39,623 nt of DNA from Dyella sp. ASV21 (GTDB taxonomy: Bacteria; Pseudomonadota; Gammaproteobacteria; Xanthomonadales; Rhodanobacteraceae). A program made the translations under genes and the position numbers. The stretch lies in contig NZ_JAELTT010000041.1 of NCBI RefSeq assembly GCF_016428975.1, forward strand, positions 1-39,623, written 5' to 3'. Shown piece after piece: positions 14,564 to 22,672 of this stretch. Each line of letters opens with the position of its first letter. Within the stretch, counting starts at the first letter, position 1. A model generated the notes under the pieces. The model saw nothing but the letters and a program-made list of their open reading frames with translations, was not told the DNA's origin and did not search any database.

Positions 14564-16986
14564 GCCGCGTACCTCGCGCCGTAGGCCACCCCGCGATCAC
14601 GCAGAACTGCGTGGATCGCGTCCTCCTGCGAGAGTCCGGCCTTCACGTAGTTCTCAATCGCTCCCTTGTCATTCGCGTGCGACGAGAACAGAAGCTTGTT
14701 GTACGGGGACTCCACAAGTCGTCCAACCCCGGTACCGAACGGGCCAACGATCAGGATCTCGGAGAACTCACCCTGCACGGAATGCACGGTCTCCAGCAGA
14801 CTGAACTCGCCTTCAGACAGCGTCAGGCGGCCCTTGCTTCGAGCCATCGAAATCGAGTCGCGCTCCTGCGCTAGAAGGAGCTTATGCGCTGAGTTCTCGA
14901 TGATCGCCGCCGCGCCCTCGTTCTGGTAGAAGTCGTTCACCGACTGCGTACAGATGCCAGCGGCCGCGCCGAACTTACGCAGCTGGCGATACCAGCTGAT
15001 GATGAAGTCCTTCGTTTCCCCAGTGGCGATCAGGTTGAAGGCCTCGTCGACGAGGAGGCACTTCGGCATGCTAACCGGCAACTTATCCATGGACTGTTGG
15101 ATCTGGTACATCAGCTGCAGCAGAACCACGCGCTGCAAATGCTGGCGACCCGTCAACTGCTGAAGCTCCAGCACCACCAGACGGTTGTCCAGATTCACAT
15201 TGCTCGGGCCGTTGAAGAACTTGCCGTACTGGCCTTTGGACGTGAACGGGAACAGCTGCTTGCCGACGTCCTTGAGACGTTGGTCCTCTTCTTCGAGCAG
15301 GGCGGCCTCAAGGTGGTCGATGGTCAGATCGTGGTGGTGCCTCTGCCACTGCTCGGTGAGCACGCGCTGCACGCCCGGCGCTTGGAACTCGTCGAAACCC
15401 TCCTTCGGCGCGGCCATGATCTGGATGATGCCCACCAGAATCTCGACCTCTTCGCCGAAGTCCTTCACGATGGAGAACGGGTTGATGCAGATGTCCGAGT
15501 CCGCCTCGAACTCGATGTACTGTCCGCCGCGGTCCTGGCACAGCTTTTTGTAGCTGAAGCCCTTGTCGATCAACCACGCGCGCCCGCCGATACTCAGGAA
15601 ATTCGTGACGATTGCATTCGCGAGGAAGCTTTTGCCCGAACCTGACTTCGCGGCGATCACGAAGTTGTTGTTACTGTCCGTGTCGTACGGCGACCACGGC
15701 ATTAGCTGCCCGTCGCGACTAATGAAGGTCAGCAGCGGCCGGCGCGATCCGCGCCAACTTCCGATGATCGGAAGCATCGGCACGATATGGCGCGTCCCGT
15801 AGGTCCTGTAGCGGCCAGTGAACTCGCGCATCGCCGGCTCGGCGCCGAACGGCATTAGCTGAGAGAAGAGAGGCTGGAGCGCGTACTTGTCGGGCACGGC
15901 CTGGAAGCCGAGCGTGCGCATCATCGCCTGGACGTCGCCGGCTGCCTGAATCGACTGCTCGTTCGTGCGCGAGAAGACTGCCGCGCCAAAGTACGAGTAG
16001 ATGATCCGGTCACCGTTATCCATCGCCTCGACCATTTGGCGCAGGCTTTCCGCGCGACGGCCGTATTCCGGCACCAGGCGCGCGAGCGGACCTTCGGCAT
16101 TCTTCTTGGCCCACTGGAAGTCCCGTTGGAGCAAGCCGCGTCGGTTCTCGTGGTCCGGGTAGATCACGTTGACCACGTAGAGCACGGGGTCACGCATGGC
16201 CTTCGTGCCCTTCATGATGTCGCCCATGTAGTACTGGGCCATGCCGGGAAAGAGCGAGTCCGGGTATCGCTTCACGCTCAGGCAGCGCACATGCGCATAG
16301 TCACCGAGGCGGATGGCCTCTTTCTCAAAGTCGATGACGGTGTCCGGGTCGAGAATTTGATTGCACAGCAGCTCGTCCGGTTCACACTCTGCAACAGCCG
16401 TGCGGCGCCAGATGGCATTTGGGCTGTGGTTGAGGAGGGTTTCCATGAAGCGGACGTAGCGACTGGCTGTCAGGCGCTGGAAGGGAAGACGAATCGCCTT
16501 CAGCGCCGCGTCGAAATTCTGCATGAGTTCGCGAATGGCGGATTTCTCTTGCAGGGTCGGTTCATGGGTTCCGTGCGGGACGGTCACGGTGATCAAGACC
16601 TGGAGCTGGCGAAGGCGCGCGCCGGCAACCTCGCTTGCAGCATTCAGCGTCAGGCCGCGCAGAAAGTTAACGCGCTCGTCGGAAATTTTGTTGAGATTCG
16701 GATCCGTCTCGTTACGACGCAGCTCTTTGAAGTCCCAGATCACCGGCTCGATATCCGGCGACGCATAGTGCAGCACCTGGAGCGTCGAGTTTGTCGGATA
16801 CGGAACGTTTAGGAGGACGTTCAACGCTTCGAGCGTCGCCGTGTCGATGCCGTTCAGCGGCGGCATGATCGCGCCGAAGCCGAGTCGATCGGGTGACACA
16901 ACGAAGATCCCGTCATCGGGGTCATACGCGTGAACAACACCGAAGTTACGAATCAGCGCCTCCTGGCGTTCGGCAGCGGTTGGCAC
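14560..16986 (-). CDS. traC: TraC, VirB4-family T4SS ATPase
   Basis: 808 aa starting at a GTG at 16986 with AGGAGA six bases upstream. The Walker A is AAKSGSGKSFLANA (about residue 445), followed by the TraC-typical WLIDKGFSYKKLC; the Walker B is KCLLVDEAFNLI (about residue 645). The N-terminal half contains the TraC motif TVTVPHG and FQRLTASRYVRFMETLLNHSPNA. It is a cytoplasmic, membrane-associated ATPase that energises pilus assembly. Length is normal. A possible attenuator hairpin separates it from the upstream pilin gene. Confidence 0.95.
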   Translation of the reverse strand: MPTAAERQEALIRNFGVVHAYDPDDGIFVVSPDRLGFGAIMPPLNGIDTATLEALNVLLNVPYPTNSTLQVLHYASPDIEPVIWDFKELRRNETDPNLNKISDERVNFLRGLTLNAASEVAGARLRQLQVLITVTVPHGTHEPTLQEKSAIRELMQNFDAALKAIRLPFQRLTASRYVRFMETLLNHSPNAIWRRTAVAECEPDELLCNQILDPDTVIDFEKEAIRLGDYAHVRCLSVKRYPDSLFPGMAQYYMGDIMKGTKAMRDPVLYVVNVIYPDHENRRGLLQRDFQWAKKNAEGPLARLVPEYGRRAESLRQMVEAMDNGDRIIYSYFGAAVFSRTNEQSIQAAGDVQAMMRTLGFQAVPDKYALQPLFSQLMPFGAEPAMREFTGRYRTYGTRHIVPMLPIIGSWRGSRRPLLTFISRDGQLMPWSPYDTDSNNNFVIAAKSGSGKSFLANAIVTNFLSIGGRAWLIDKGFSYKKLCQDRGGQYIEFEADSDICINPFSIVKDFGEEVEILVGIIQIMAAPKEGFDEFQAPGVQRVLTEQWQRHHHDLTIDHLEAALLEEEDQRLKDVGKQLFPFTSKGQYGKFFNGPSNVNLDNRLVVLELQQLTGRQHLQRVVLLQLMYQIQQSMDKLPVSMPKCLLVDEAFNLIATGETKDFIISWYRQLRKFGAAAGICTQSVNDFYQNEGAAAIIENSAHKLLLAQERDSISMARSKGRLTLSEGEFSLLETVHSVQGEFSEILIVGPFGTGVGRLVESPYNKLLFSSHANDKGAIENYVKAGLSQEDAIHAVLRDRGVAYGARYAA

Positions 16987-17029
16987 AAGCCGTCTCCTAT
17001 TTGATTGAATCGTTTGGCGGTAGAGAAAA

Positions 17030-17054
17030 GGGGGCCGACGTGATTGCCGGCCCC
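17030..17054 (-). terminator. Attenuator-like hairpin between traA and traC
   Basis: GGGGCCG (17031-17037) pairs with CGGCCCC (17048-17054) around a 10-nt loop; on the minus strand the stem is followed by CTTTTCTCT. Lying in the 98-bp gap just after the pilin gene, it could lower transcription of traC and later genes relative to traA, or stabilise traA mRNA 3' ends. Confidence 0.5.
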
Positions 17055-17084
17055 AGGGCAGCGCGGGCTAGTTGCTATTGCCCG

Positions 17085-17432
17085 TTACAGCGAGAAGGTG
17101 AAGATCGCGTCGATGATGGACGGCGCGTAGGCGAGAACGACGGCGAAGCCAATGCCGATGGCGAGAGCCATCAGGGACTGCTTCACGATGCCGACGGCCA
17201 TGCCGATACCGAATGCGCCCATTGCGAGGACCTTGCCGAGGGTGCCCTCGAGCCAGCCGCGGACCATCTGATAAATCGTGTCGAACTCGGCGCCCTGGTT
17301 ACCGGCAACAGCGATGCCGGACACGAGGGTAAGGAGAGCGACCAGAAGGCCGTAGCGCTGGATCAGTTCATTTGCGCGCTGCAGCTTCTTGTTCTTCTGC
17401 ATGCGCTCGGCGAAGTTCTTCAGGTACTTCAT
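17085..17432 (-). CDS. traA: TraA, F-type pilin precursor
   Basis: 115 aa. A long leader (1-43) with a basic N-terminus and a hydrophobic stretch (GLLVALLTLVSGI) ends in AVA|G, a plausible signal peptidase site. The predicted mature pilin of 72 aa has a short polar start (GNQGAEFDTIYQMVRGW), a first hydrophobic helix (KVLAMGAFGIGMAVGIV), a short KQS turn and a second helix (MALAIGIGFAVVLAYAP), ending in hydrophobic IFTFSL, as in F pilins. It sits after traV and before traC, as in SXT/IncC rather than F, where traA precedes traL. ATG with AAGGAAATCCC upstream. Confidence 0.9.
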   Translation of the reverse strand: MKYLKNFAERMQKNKKLQRANELIQRYGLLVALLTLVSGIAVAGNQGAEFDTIYQMVRGWLEGTLGKVLAMGAFGIGMAVGIVKQSLMALAIGIGFAVVLAYAPSIIDAIFTFSL

Positions 17433-17441
17433 GGGATTTCC

Positions 17442-18161
17442 TTACGGGTTGGCGCCACCTCCGTTTCCCGTGCGGGGAGCCGTTGGAGTGGCTTTTCCAA
17501 CGCCTGCCGGTGCTTCCTGCGCCGCATCCTTCCCGGGTGCTTCAAGAAGACGGAACAGCCCGTCGTCGTCGCTCGCCTTCTGTGCGACCAACCACTTGCG
17601 CGGTTCAATCTCCGTGAAAATGAATCCACTCATGTGCAAGTCGCCCGCGTCGTCTTCCCACGGACGCACGTAGATGCGCATGATCTTTGCCGGTTGCCTG
17701 AACGCGTCCGGCGAACTGTCGGCGCCGAGCGCCGGCACACCGCGCTGCTTCGTCGCGGCCTGACGGGTACCAACAGCGTTTGCGCTGTTGTACTGGCTGG
17801 GGTCGGTAGCCACGCGCGCGCCCGGCGGGGACAGCGCAAGCGTCGAGCCATCCAGATGCAGCTGCGCCGGCGCACTCGCAGGGAGCGCAACGGTCGCGGC
17901 CGGCGTGACGTCAGCGACCACCGGAGCCGGACCCGGGGACGCAACTTTTCCCGCACTCTTTCCCTGTGTCGCGAGTTTCGCGGCTTCCGACGCGTCAACA
18001 CCCAGGACCTCGTCGGCATTGTTGGTCGCGCGATAGACGTCCGTAGCGGACATACACGTCACGCCCTGCGGACGAGGGCACGCAAACTTGGAGCTCCCGG
18101 TGGCGCAGGCGCTGAGCGCCAACGTCACGAGTCCAATAGAGATGAATCGAAGGCAGTACAT
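17442..18161 (-). CDS. traV: TraV, outer-membrane lipoprotein of the T4SS core
   Basis: ATG at 18161 with AAGGAGAG upstream. A lipobox LALSAC places the lipidated cysteine at residue 19. Two more cysteines follow (CPRPQGVTC), then a Pro/Ala-rich middle, then a conserved block IMRIYVRPWEDDAGDLHMSGFIFTEIEPRKWLV typical of TraV. 239 aa. TraV is the VirB7 counterpart that anchors TraK and TraB in the envelope-spanning core complex. traA follows 9 bp downstream. Confidence 0.92.
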   Translation of the reverse strand: MYCLRFISIGLVTLALSACATGSSKFACPRPQGVTCMSATDVYRATNNADEVLGVDASEAAKLATQGKSAGKVASPGPAPVVADVTPAATVALPASAPAQLHLDGSTLALSPPGARVATDPSQYNSANAVGTRQAATKQRGVPALGADSSPDAFRQPAKIMRIYVRPWEDDAGDLHMSGFIFTEIEPRKWLVAQKASDDDGLFRLLEAPGKDAAQEAPAGVGKATPTAPRTGNGGGANP

Positions 18162-18249
18162 AGGTCTCTCCTTGACCTCGTCATACTCGACGAGGTCACA
18201 CGTGTTGGGGGCTGGAAACGACGGCGTTGTGTGGGCCTGTTTCGTCAGG

Positions 18250-19539
18250 TCACTTCACGACGCCCATCGAGACACCCTTCACGAGCATGAAGGTCACGCG
18301 CTGGCCAGCATCGATCTCGATCACCGGCATCATCTGGTCGGCGAGATCGAGGTAGTACTTCGCAATACGGTCGAATGCGGAGCCGACACCCTGCCCTGCA
18401 CCCTGCTCGAAGGCAGTGCCGTAATCGGTGTTGTCCGAGGCGAAGTTCATGCGGTAGTTGCTGCCGCTGAAGGCCTGCGCGAAACCCTGCGCGACGCCGG
18501 CCATGCCCGCCTTCGCGATGAGCTGGCCTTGCTTCGTTACGAGTCGACCCCGGATGCCCGCCTTGCCATCGGGGCCGATCGCGACCATCTCGGCAGCAAT
18601 ATCAATAACGCGCTTGTCCTTGCGCACGCAGGAGATGCTGACGGACCGAATGTACGCGCGTTCGGAAGCGAGATCGCCGTGACCAGACGACACGATGAAG
18701 CACTCACGCACATCAGCTCGAAAGCGGTTCGGAAGAATCGCCTCCTTCTTCACGCGAATGAGCATGGGCACTGGGTCTTTCATCGCCTGTTTTCCGGTAG
18801 GTGCGTCCATACCGGTGACGTTCACGCCTTCAATCAGCGAACCAGAGGGCATGTACTGGGTGGGCACCTTGGCGTCGCTCTTCGCCGTCTCCGCTGGCGT
18901 TGCTGTGCCGGGCTTGTTGGGCACGCCGGCGGCCGACGGGTCAGCATTCGCCGCCGTTGCGTGCCCCGTCGAAGGCGTGCCGCGACCAACTTCCCGGAGC
19001 GTTACGGCTCCGCCGCCCCCCACGCTCGTGGCACTACCACCGGCCATGGGAGCCATCGCGGCTCCGGCCTGGCCCGCATGCTGCCCGTTCGCCGCCTGCC
19101 CGGCCTGCACCTGCTGCCCACCACCTTGCTCAAGCTTGCTCTTCAGGTCCTCGACCTGCTTCCGAAGATCAACAAGTTCAGTCTGAGTCTTCTGCGCCGC
19201 GCTACGCTCTTGGCCATCAGCGCCCTGTCGATTGCGCGCGTCGCTCTGCAGCTTCAACTGGTTTACGGTCTGCCCGAGCTGCTTCTGGTCGCGCTGCGCA
19301 TCCTTGACGCCGGCGGCCAGGCTACTCATACCCAGATCGCGAGCTGCGTTCGAGGGCATTAGTTCGTTCGCCATCTTGATCTGCGTCGGGCCCTTATGGG
19401 TCGCCTGCTTGGGAGGCGTGAAGAAGATGTAGTAGCCGATGACGAACAGCACGCTGAGCATCGCGCCCCACGTCAGCCACTGCTTCTGCTTCGGATTGAG
19501 CTTTTCCCAACGATCGGTAATTGCCTTCGGCATCGCCAT
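18250..19539 (-). CDS. traB: TraB, VirB10-like T4SS core protein
   Basis: The ATG at 19539 is 1 bp after the traK stop (TGACATG). A short cytoplasmic N-terminus (KLNPKQKQWL) precedes one membrane helix (LTWGAMLSVLFVIGYYIFF), a coiled coil (about residues 70-140), a Gly/Ala/Gln-rich linker and the C-terminal VirB10-type beta-barrel region (SLIEGVNVTGMDAPTGK, RADVRECFIVSSGHGDLASERAYIR, GRLVTKQGQLIAKAGMAG). 429 aa. It spans the envelope from inner to outer membrane. The 88-bp gap to traV holds no obvious gene. Confidence 0.95.
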   Translation of the reverse strand: MAMPKAITDRWEKLNPKQKQWLTWGAMLSVLFVIGYYIFFTPPKQATHKGPTQIKMANELMPSNAARDLGMSSLAAGVKDAQRDQKQLGQTVNQLKLQSDARNRQGADGQERSAAQKTQTELVDLRKQVEDLKSKLEQGGGQQVQAGQAANGQHAGQAGAAMAPMAGGSATSVGGGGAVTLREVGRGTPSTGHATAANADPSAAGVPNKPGTATPAETAKSDAKVPTQYMPSGSLIEGVNVTGMDAPTGKQAMKDPVPMLIRVKKEAILPNRFRADVRECFIVSSGHGDLASERAYIRSVSISCVRKDKRVIDIAAEMVAIGPDGKAGIRGRLVTKQGQLIAKAGMAGVAQGFAQAFSGSNYRMNFASDNTDYGTAFEQGAGQGVGSAFDRIAKYYLDLADQMMPVIEIDAGQRVTFMLVKGVSMGVVK

Positions 19540-19540
19540 G

Positions 19541-20551
19541 TCAGCGGCCCTCACTCACAAGCGAGGGGCGAACCACGTCCGACGCGTCCTCACCGGGCGC
19601 CCGAATCGCGACGTATAGCTCCGCAGCCTGACCAGGCTGTAGATGCACGGCAGGCCATGCGGCAGCAGCCAACACGTCGGCCCCGCGACAGCCGGTCTCG
19701 ACGATGTCCACAGGTACCGGTTGCATATTGGTCACGCGTGCCACCACGAGCTGCATATTGAAGCCGGTCAGCAGTTGCTTCTGCTCGATGCGGAGTCCCG
19801 GCATGTCGCACCGCGCCGCAGCAGCAGATCGATGATCAAGCGGACCAAGCGAGTAACCCGAAGGCACCTTGCCGAGCGCAGCGTTTCGGAAAAGTTCCTT
19901 GACCGAGTCGGTGAATGGCTGGTCCGTTTCCCACCCGCGAGCAGACTTCGCGTCACCCTCGTGGCGGGCCGTCTGCTCCACCGGTTCGCGCGGCACATAG
20001 TTCTCGAGCCGCATGGTCACGCTCACGGCGGGAATGTCTGCTGGAACGAGAGAAACCGAGATGGCCGTCGTCTTGTCGTTCTCATCGTAGATGAACATGC
20101 TCACCGGCTCGCTTCGAGAGGTGGTCACGTAAACCAGAGGGAAGTCAGGGTCGACGTCAATCTTTGCTTGGTCTTCCGTCGCGGAAGTCATCAGCTTCGG
20201 CTTCTTGAAGGGCACGACAATACGGTTCGTCTGCCCTCGGCCGATCGCAAAGATGGTTGTGACGCCAGCCTTCACCGTCATCTGCGGAGGCGGGGCTTTT
20301 ACGGGAGGCTTCGTGGCCACCTCGCTATTTCGCGGCGCCGGCGCCAACAGTCCTGCCGCAACTCGGCGTTCCTCCGGTGTGAGGCCGTCAGCGCCTTCAA
20401 CGCCGGCAGCCAGCGGGGCCTGCGGTCCGGTTCCCTGGGCCTGCGGTGGGTTCACCTGCTGAACCGGAAGGCCCGGCGTCACTTCAGCATGGGCACACAA
20501 CCCATACGCCATCATGGCTATCGCGAGCACTCGCGCACGCATCGTTCGCAT
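19541..20551 (-). CDS. traK: TraK, VirB9-like T4SS core protein
   Basis: 336 aa with a signal peptide (RVLAIAMMAYGLCAHA). The mature start is a Pro/Gln-rich linker, followed by the secretin-like TraK domain: VKAGVTTIFAIGRGQTNRIVVPF, FPLVYVTTSRSEPVSMFIYDEN and VSLVPADIPAVSVTM. The C-terminus has NMQLVVARVTNMQPVPVDI and GQAAELYVAIR, the strands that contact TraV. Longer than F TraK (about 240 aa), mostly because of the N-terminal linker. Upstream GGAG supports the ATG at 20551; another in-frame ATG is at 20542. Confidence 0.93.
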   Translation of the reverse strand: MRTMRARVLAIAMMAYGLCAHAEVTPGLPVQQVNPPQAQGTGPQAPLAAGVEGADGLTPEERRVAAGLLAPAPRNSEVATKPPVKAPPPQMTVKAGVTTIFAIGRGQTNRIVVPFKKPKLMTSATEDQAKIDVDPDFPLVYVTTSRSEPVSMFIYDENDKTTAISVSLVPADIPAVSVTMRLENYVPREPVEQTARHEGDAKSARGWETDQPFTDSVKELFRNAALGKVPSGYSLGPLDHRSAAAARCDMPGLRIEQKQLLTGFNMQLVVARVTNMQPVPVDIVETGCRGADVLAAAAWPAVHLQPGQAAELYVAIRAPGEDASDVVRPSLVSEGR

Positions 20552-20563
20552 CCTTGCTTCTCC

Positions 20564-21196
20564 TTAGTTTCCGGTCTGCTGGGCTTCGGCGGCCTTGCGC
20601 GCCGCGGCTACTGCTTTCTTTTCGCGTTCAGCGGTGGGACGCCACGGCCCCTCGTAGACATCGATACCGGTCAGAACGACGCGGTAGTTGACGATCTTGA
20701 TGCCGAACTCGAAGGTCCGGGTCGTCCGCTTCTCTGCTTCGCGGATGCCGTGAATGGTGTACTCACCGGTGACCACAACGGTGTCGGTGTCGGGCACACG
20801 CCACACGTCGGTCGCGCTGAACTGGATCGAGACTTGCTCATCCTTGATCTGCTTTGCTTGCGCGGCCACAAGGTCGCGCACCTGGCTACTGATGTTCGGG
20901 GCGACGAAGGGACCAAGCTTCTTGTCGAGGAAGTCGGCGGTGCGAGGCGTAACGTTCGCGAGGGTGTCCGCGAAGAAGCTGCCCCACGCGGTCCGAACAG
21001 CGTCGTTTGCGTCGTCAGCCATCAGCAGCCCCTTGTCCGTCAACCCGGGAGGGATTTGCTCGATGACGGGCGTGCGCGTTGCAAGCGCAATGCCCAACAC
21101 CAGAATGACAACGGATTGGACCAGCATGACGTAGCGGCCCATCCGGTTCTCGGTCAGGGTGCCGTCCCACGTCTTGAGATAGTTCTTTAGGTTCAT
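20564..21196 (-). CDS. traE: TraE, VirB8-like T4SS protein
   Basis: The ATG at 21196 (MNLKNYLKTWDGTLTENR) overlaps the traL stop by 4 bp, which settles the start against an open frame reaching 21271. One membrane helix (YVMLVQSVVILVLGIALA) precedes a periplasmic NTF2-like domain (TAWGSFFADTLANVTPRTADF, VVTGEYTIHG, FEFGIKIVNYRVVLTGIDVYEG). 210 aa, a normal length. A C-terminal basic Ala/Lys-rich tail follows. Confidence 0.95.
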   Translation of the reverse strand: MNLKNYLKTWDGTLTENRMGRYVMLVQSVVILVLGIALATRTPVIEQIPPGLTDKGLLMADDANDAVRTAWGSFFADTLANVTPRTADFLDKKLGPFVAPNISSQVRDLVAAQAKQIKDEQVSIQFSATDVWRVPDTDTVVVTGEYTIHGIREAEKRTTRTFEFGIKIVNYRVVLTGIDVYEGPWRPTAEREKKAVAAARKAAEAQQTGN

Positions 21197-21483
21197 GCGG
21201 GGAAGATCCTCCGCATGAAGGGATTGACGACCGAGCGAACGCTCGACTTCACGCTCGCCATGCCGTACCACCAGAACATGTGCTTGAGAAAGCCGTCAGC
21301 ACGCGACTCGCGGTAGCGGTTGAAGTACCAGCTAACGCCGATGCCCACGCAGATGGAGACAAAGAGCATCTTCAGGAAGATGCCCAGGCCGACGATGATC
21401 AGGAACGGGATAGCCTGGTCGACGGTCCAGAGCAGGAACCGCTGTGGTGCATCGACGTGGCGCGGGATCTGAACGCGCTGCAT
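21193..21483 (-). CDS. traL: TraL, VirB3-like pilus assembly protein
   Basis: First gene of the largest tra operon. The ATG at 21483 (MQRVQIPRHVDAPQRFLLW) gives the usual 96 aa; a GTG at 21516 would add 11 residues. The motif IPRHVDAPQRFLLWTVDQAIPF is highly typical of TraL, followed by two close membrane segments (IIVGLGIFLKMLFVSICVGIGVSWYF) and GFLKHMFWWYG. A 29-bp tra element ends 64 bp upstream of this ATG. Confidence 0.95.
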   Translation of the reverse strand: MQRVQIPRHVDAPQRFLLWTVDQAIPFLIIVGLGIFLKMLFVSICVGIGVSWYFNRYRESRADGFLKHMFWWYGMASVKSSVRSVVNPFMRRIFPA

Positions 21484-21546
21484 GAGTGGGAGGACTCCAA
21501 TTTCGGGAGCTCTCACGGTAAGCGCCAGAGGCAGCGCCCTAACTCC

Positions 21547-21575
21547 GAAACGATGCCGTTATTGAGGCTCGTTTC
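21547..21575 (-). promoter_or_regulatory. 29-bp tra regulatory element, copy 2 (upstream of traL)
   Basis: Same spacing of GAAAC, TGCCGTT and GTTTC as the copies at 10759 and 28991. On the minus strand the element is followed after 5 bp by TTAGGG-like sequence that could be a weak -10, so the element would overlap the -35 region, as expected for a class II activator. It sits between the terminator of the preceding unit and traL. Confidence 0.72.
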
Positions 21576-21592
21576 ATGGAGGACACGCAGGC

Positions 21593-21623
21593 CAAAAAAA
21601 AGGAGCCCGAAGGGGCTCCTTTT
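21593..21623 (-). terminator. Rho-independent terminator
   Basis: AAAAGGAGCCC (21598-21608) and GGGCTCCTTTT (21613-21623) form an 11-bp stem with a GAAG loop (CTTC on the minus strand). The minus strand continues into a run of T (A8 on the plus strand from 21593). It lies 11 bp after the stop of the minus-strand gene ending at 21635 and closes that unit just before the traL promoter region. Confidence 0.9.
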
Positions 21624-21634
21624 GTTGGTTGGTC

Positions 21635-22087
21635 TTAGGCGACCTCGGAAAATTCCTCGTGTGCCCAGACTTCGACGTGCTCGTCGACCATTAGGTCGGG
21701 CGGCAGACCAAGGTCTGCGACCTCGTAGGGGACTTCGACAGCTGGTTCGACCAGATCCTCGCGAGGCTTCAGAAGGTTTCGCGCGCTGCGAATGTGCTGC
21801 ACACGCTCTTCGGAAACGATCACGTTCGGTCCGCCATTGGCGGCGAGACGGTCAAACAACTGCTTGCTGGTCATGATCGGAAACTCGATCACTTCTGCCG
21901 AAGGGGCTGCGAGTTCGGTGAGCTTTGGCTCACCCTTCACGCGACCATCGCTGGACCACTCGTTGGTTTCGTTCGTTTCCGAACTGCCATCCAACAGCGC
22001 CTGGCGGTCACTGGCTTTGGGACGCTGACTGCCCTGAAAGATGACGATCAGCAGAACCAAACCGCAAAACATACTGACAAGACCCAT
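21635..22087 (-). CDS. Single-pass membrane protein of unknown function, 150 aa
   Basis: The ATG at 22087 has GGAG upstream and opens directly with a membrane helix (MGLVSMFCGLVLLIVIFQG); 26 further codons are open upstream but look unlikely. The rest is acidic and probably cytoplasmic or periplasmic, with FPIMTSKQLFDRLAANGG and a C-terminal EVWAHEEFSEVA. No family is recognised. It sits between traL and traG with its own terminator and without the 29-bp element. In SXT the entry-exclusion gene lies near traG, so exclusion is one guess to test; the sequence does not show it. Confidence 0.6.
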   Translation of the reverse strand: MGLVSMFCGLVLLIVIFQGSQRPKASDRQALLDGSSETNETNEWSSDGRVKGEPKLTELAAPSAEVIEFPIMTSKQLFDRLAANGGPNVIVSEERVQHIRSARNLLKPREDLVEPAVEVPYEVADLGLPPDLMVDEHVEVWAHEEFSEVA

Positions 22088-22418
22088 GGATATAGCTCCA
22101 TCTCGCTGTGCGCACGAGTAATAGAAAAGAGCTCCATCTCGCGCACAACGAGAGGAGTGAATCACGCTGAGCGTAGGGGTGAATACCGCACGAACGCCAA
22201 TAGGTCGTTCACGGGAAAGGATCGGGAAGTAACGCTAAAAGGGTGCTGTCTCGGTGGACAGTTACGGCCTGAAGGTGGGCCTCGGCACCGATGCGCTCAC
22301 AGAGTGAGTCGCGGGTTTGACCTGATGTTATCGCGGGCCCGCCCTTACCGCTAGAGGTAACTTTGCCCTCTCCGCCGCCGTGGTAGCCTACCCACATGAT
22401 CTCCGCGAGCCTGACGCC
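22088..22418. other. Divergent intergenic region with small repeats
   Basis: This 331-bp region separates two divergent small genes and should hold both promoters. It contains a direct repeat of AGCTCCATCTCGC at 22094 and 22130, 36 bp apart, apparently a partial tandem duplication just upstream of the minus-strand gene. It also contains a hairpin-forming segment with CTGTC/GACAG arms inside GTAAC/GTTAC around 22231-22266. No copy of the 29-bp tra element and no further gene is seen. Confidence 0.5.
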
Positions 22419-22628
22419 GTGAACATTTACATCTTCCTTGGACTCTTCGTGCTCTTGGCCCTTCTGGGGGGACGCAGCAAGCGCAAGGACGGCGGCGGGC
22501 CGCAGAAGAGCGACGAACCCTCGGGCTGGGACGACGAGCCGTGGCGGAACGCGCCATCGCTGTTTGACGACCACAGCGACCCGATGGGGATCAAGCCACT
22601 CAACCAGCCGCGTCACAACGACGACTGA
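22419..22628 (+). CDS. Small single-pass membrane protein, about 69 aa
   Basis: Starting at a GTG at 22419, the product begins with a membrane helix (NIYIFLGLFVLLALLGG) followed by a short basic then acidic tail (GRSKRKDGGG..., SGWDDEPWRNAPSLFDDH). An eight-codon open frame (ATG at 22396) ends with a TGA that overlaps this GTG (GTGA), which could couple translation; no clear ribosome binding site precedes the GTG itself. An in-frame GTG at 22380 would add 13 residues. A bidirectional terminator follows 7 bp after the stop. No family is recognised. Confidence 0.5.
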   Translation: MNIYIFLGLFVLLALLGGRSKRKDGGGPQKSDEPSGWDDEPWRNAPSLFDDHSDPMGIKPLNQPRHNDD

Positions 22629-22635
22629 TGCAAAC

Positions 22636-22662
22636 AAGAAGGGCGCCAATGGCGCCCTTCTT
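22636..22662. terminator. Bidirectional terminator between the small + gene and traG
   Basis: AAGAAGGGCGCC (22636-22647) and GGCGCCCTTCTT (22651-22662) form a perfect 12-bp stem with an AAT loop. The plus strand continues TTATTTCTT-like and the minus strand TTGTTTGC. It lies between the stop of the plus-strand gene (22628) and that of traG (22673). Confidence 0.9.
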
Positions 22663-22672
22663 ATTTCTTGCC

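Noticed and set aside
19643-21190. 515-aa plus-strand open frame
   Set aside because: Antisense to traK and traE, with shadow-like composition and no recognisable domain.
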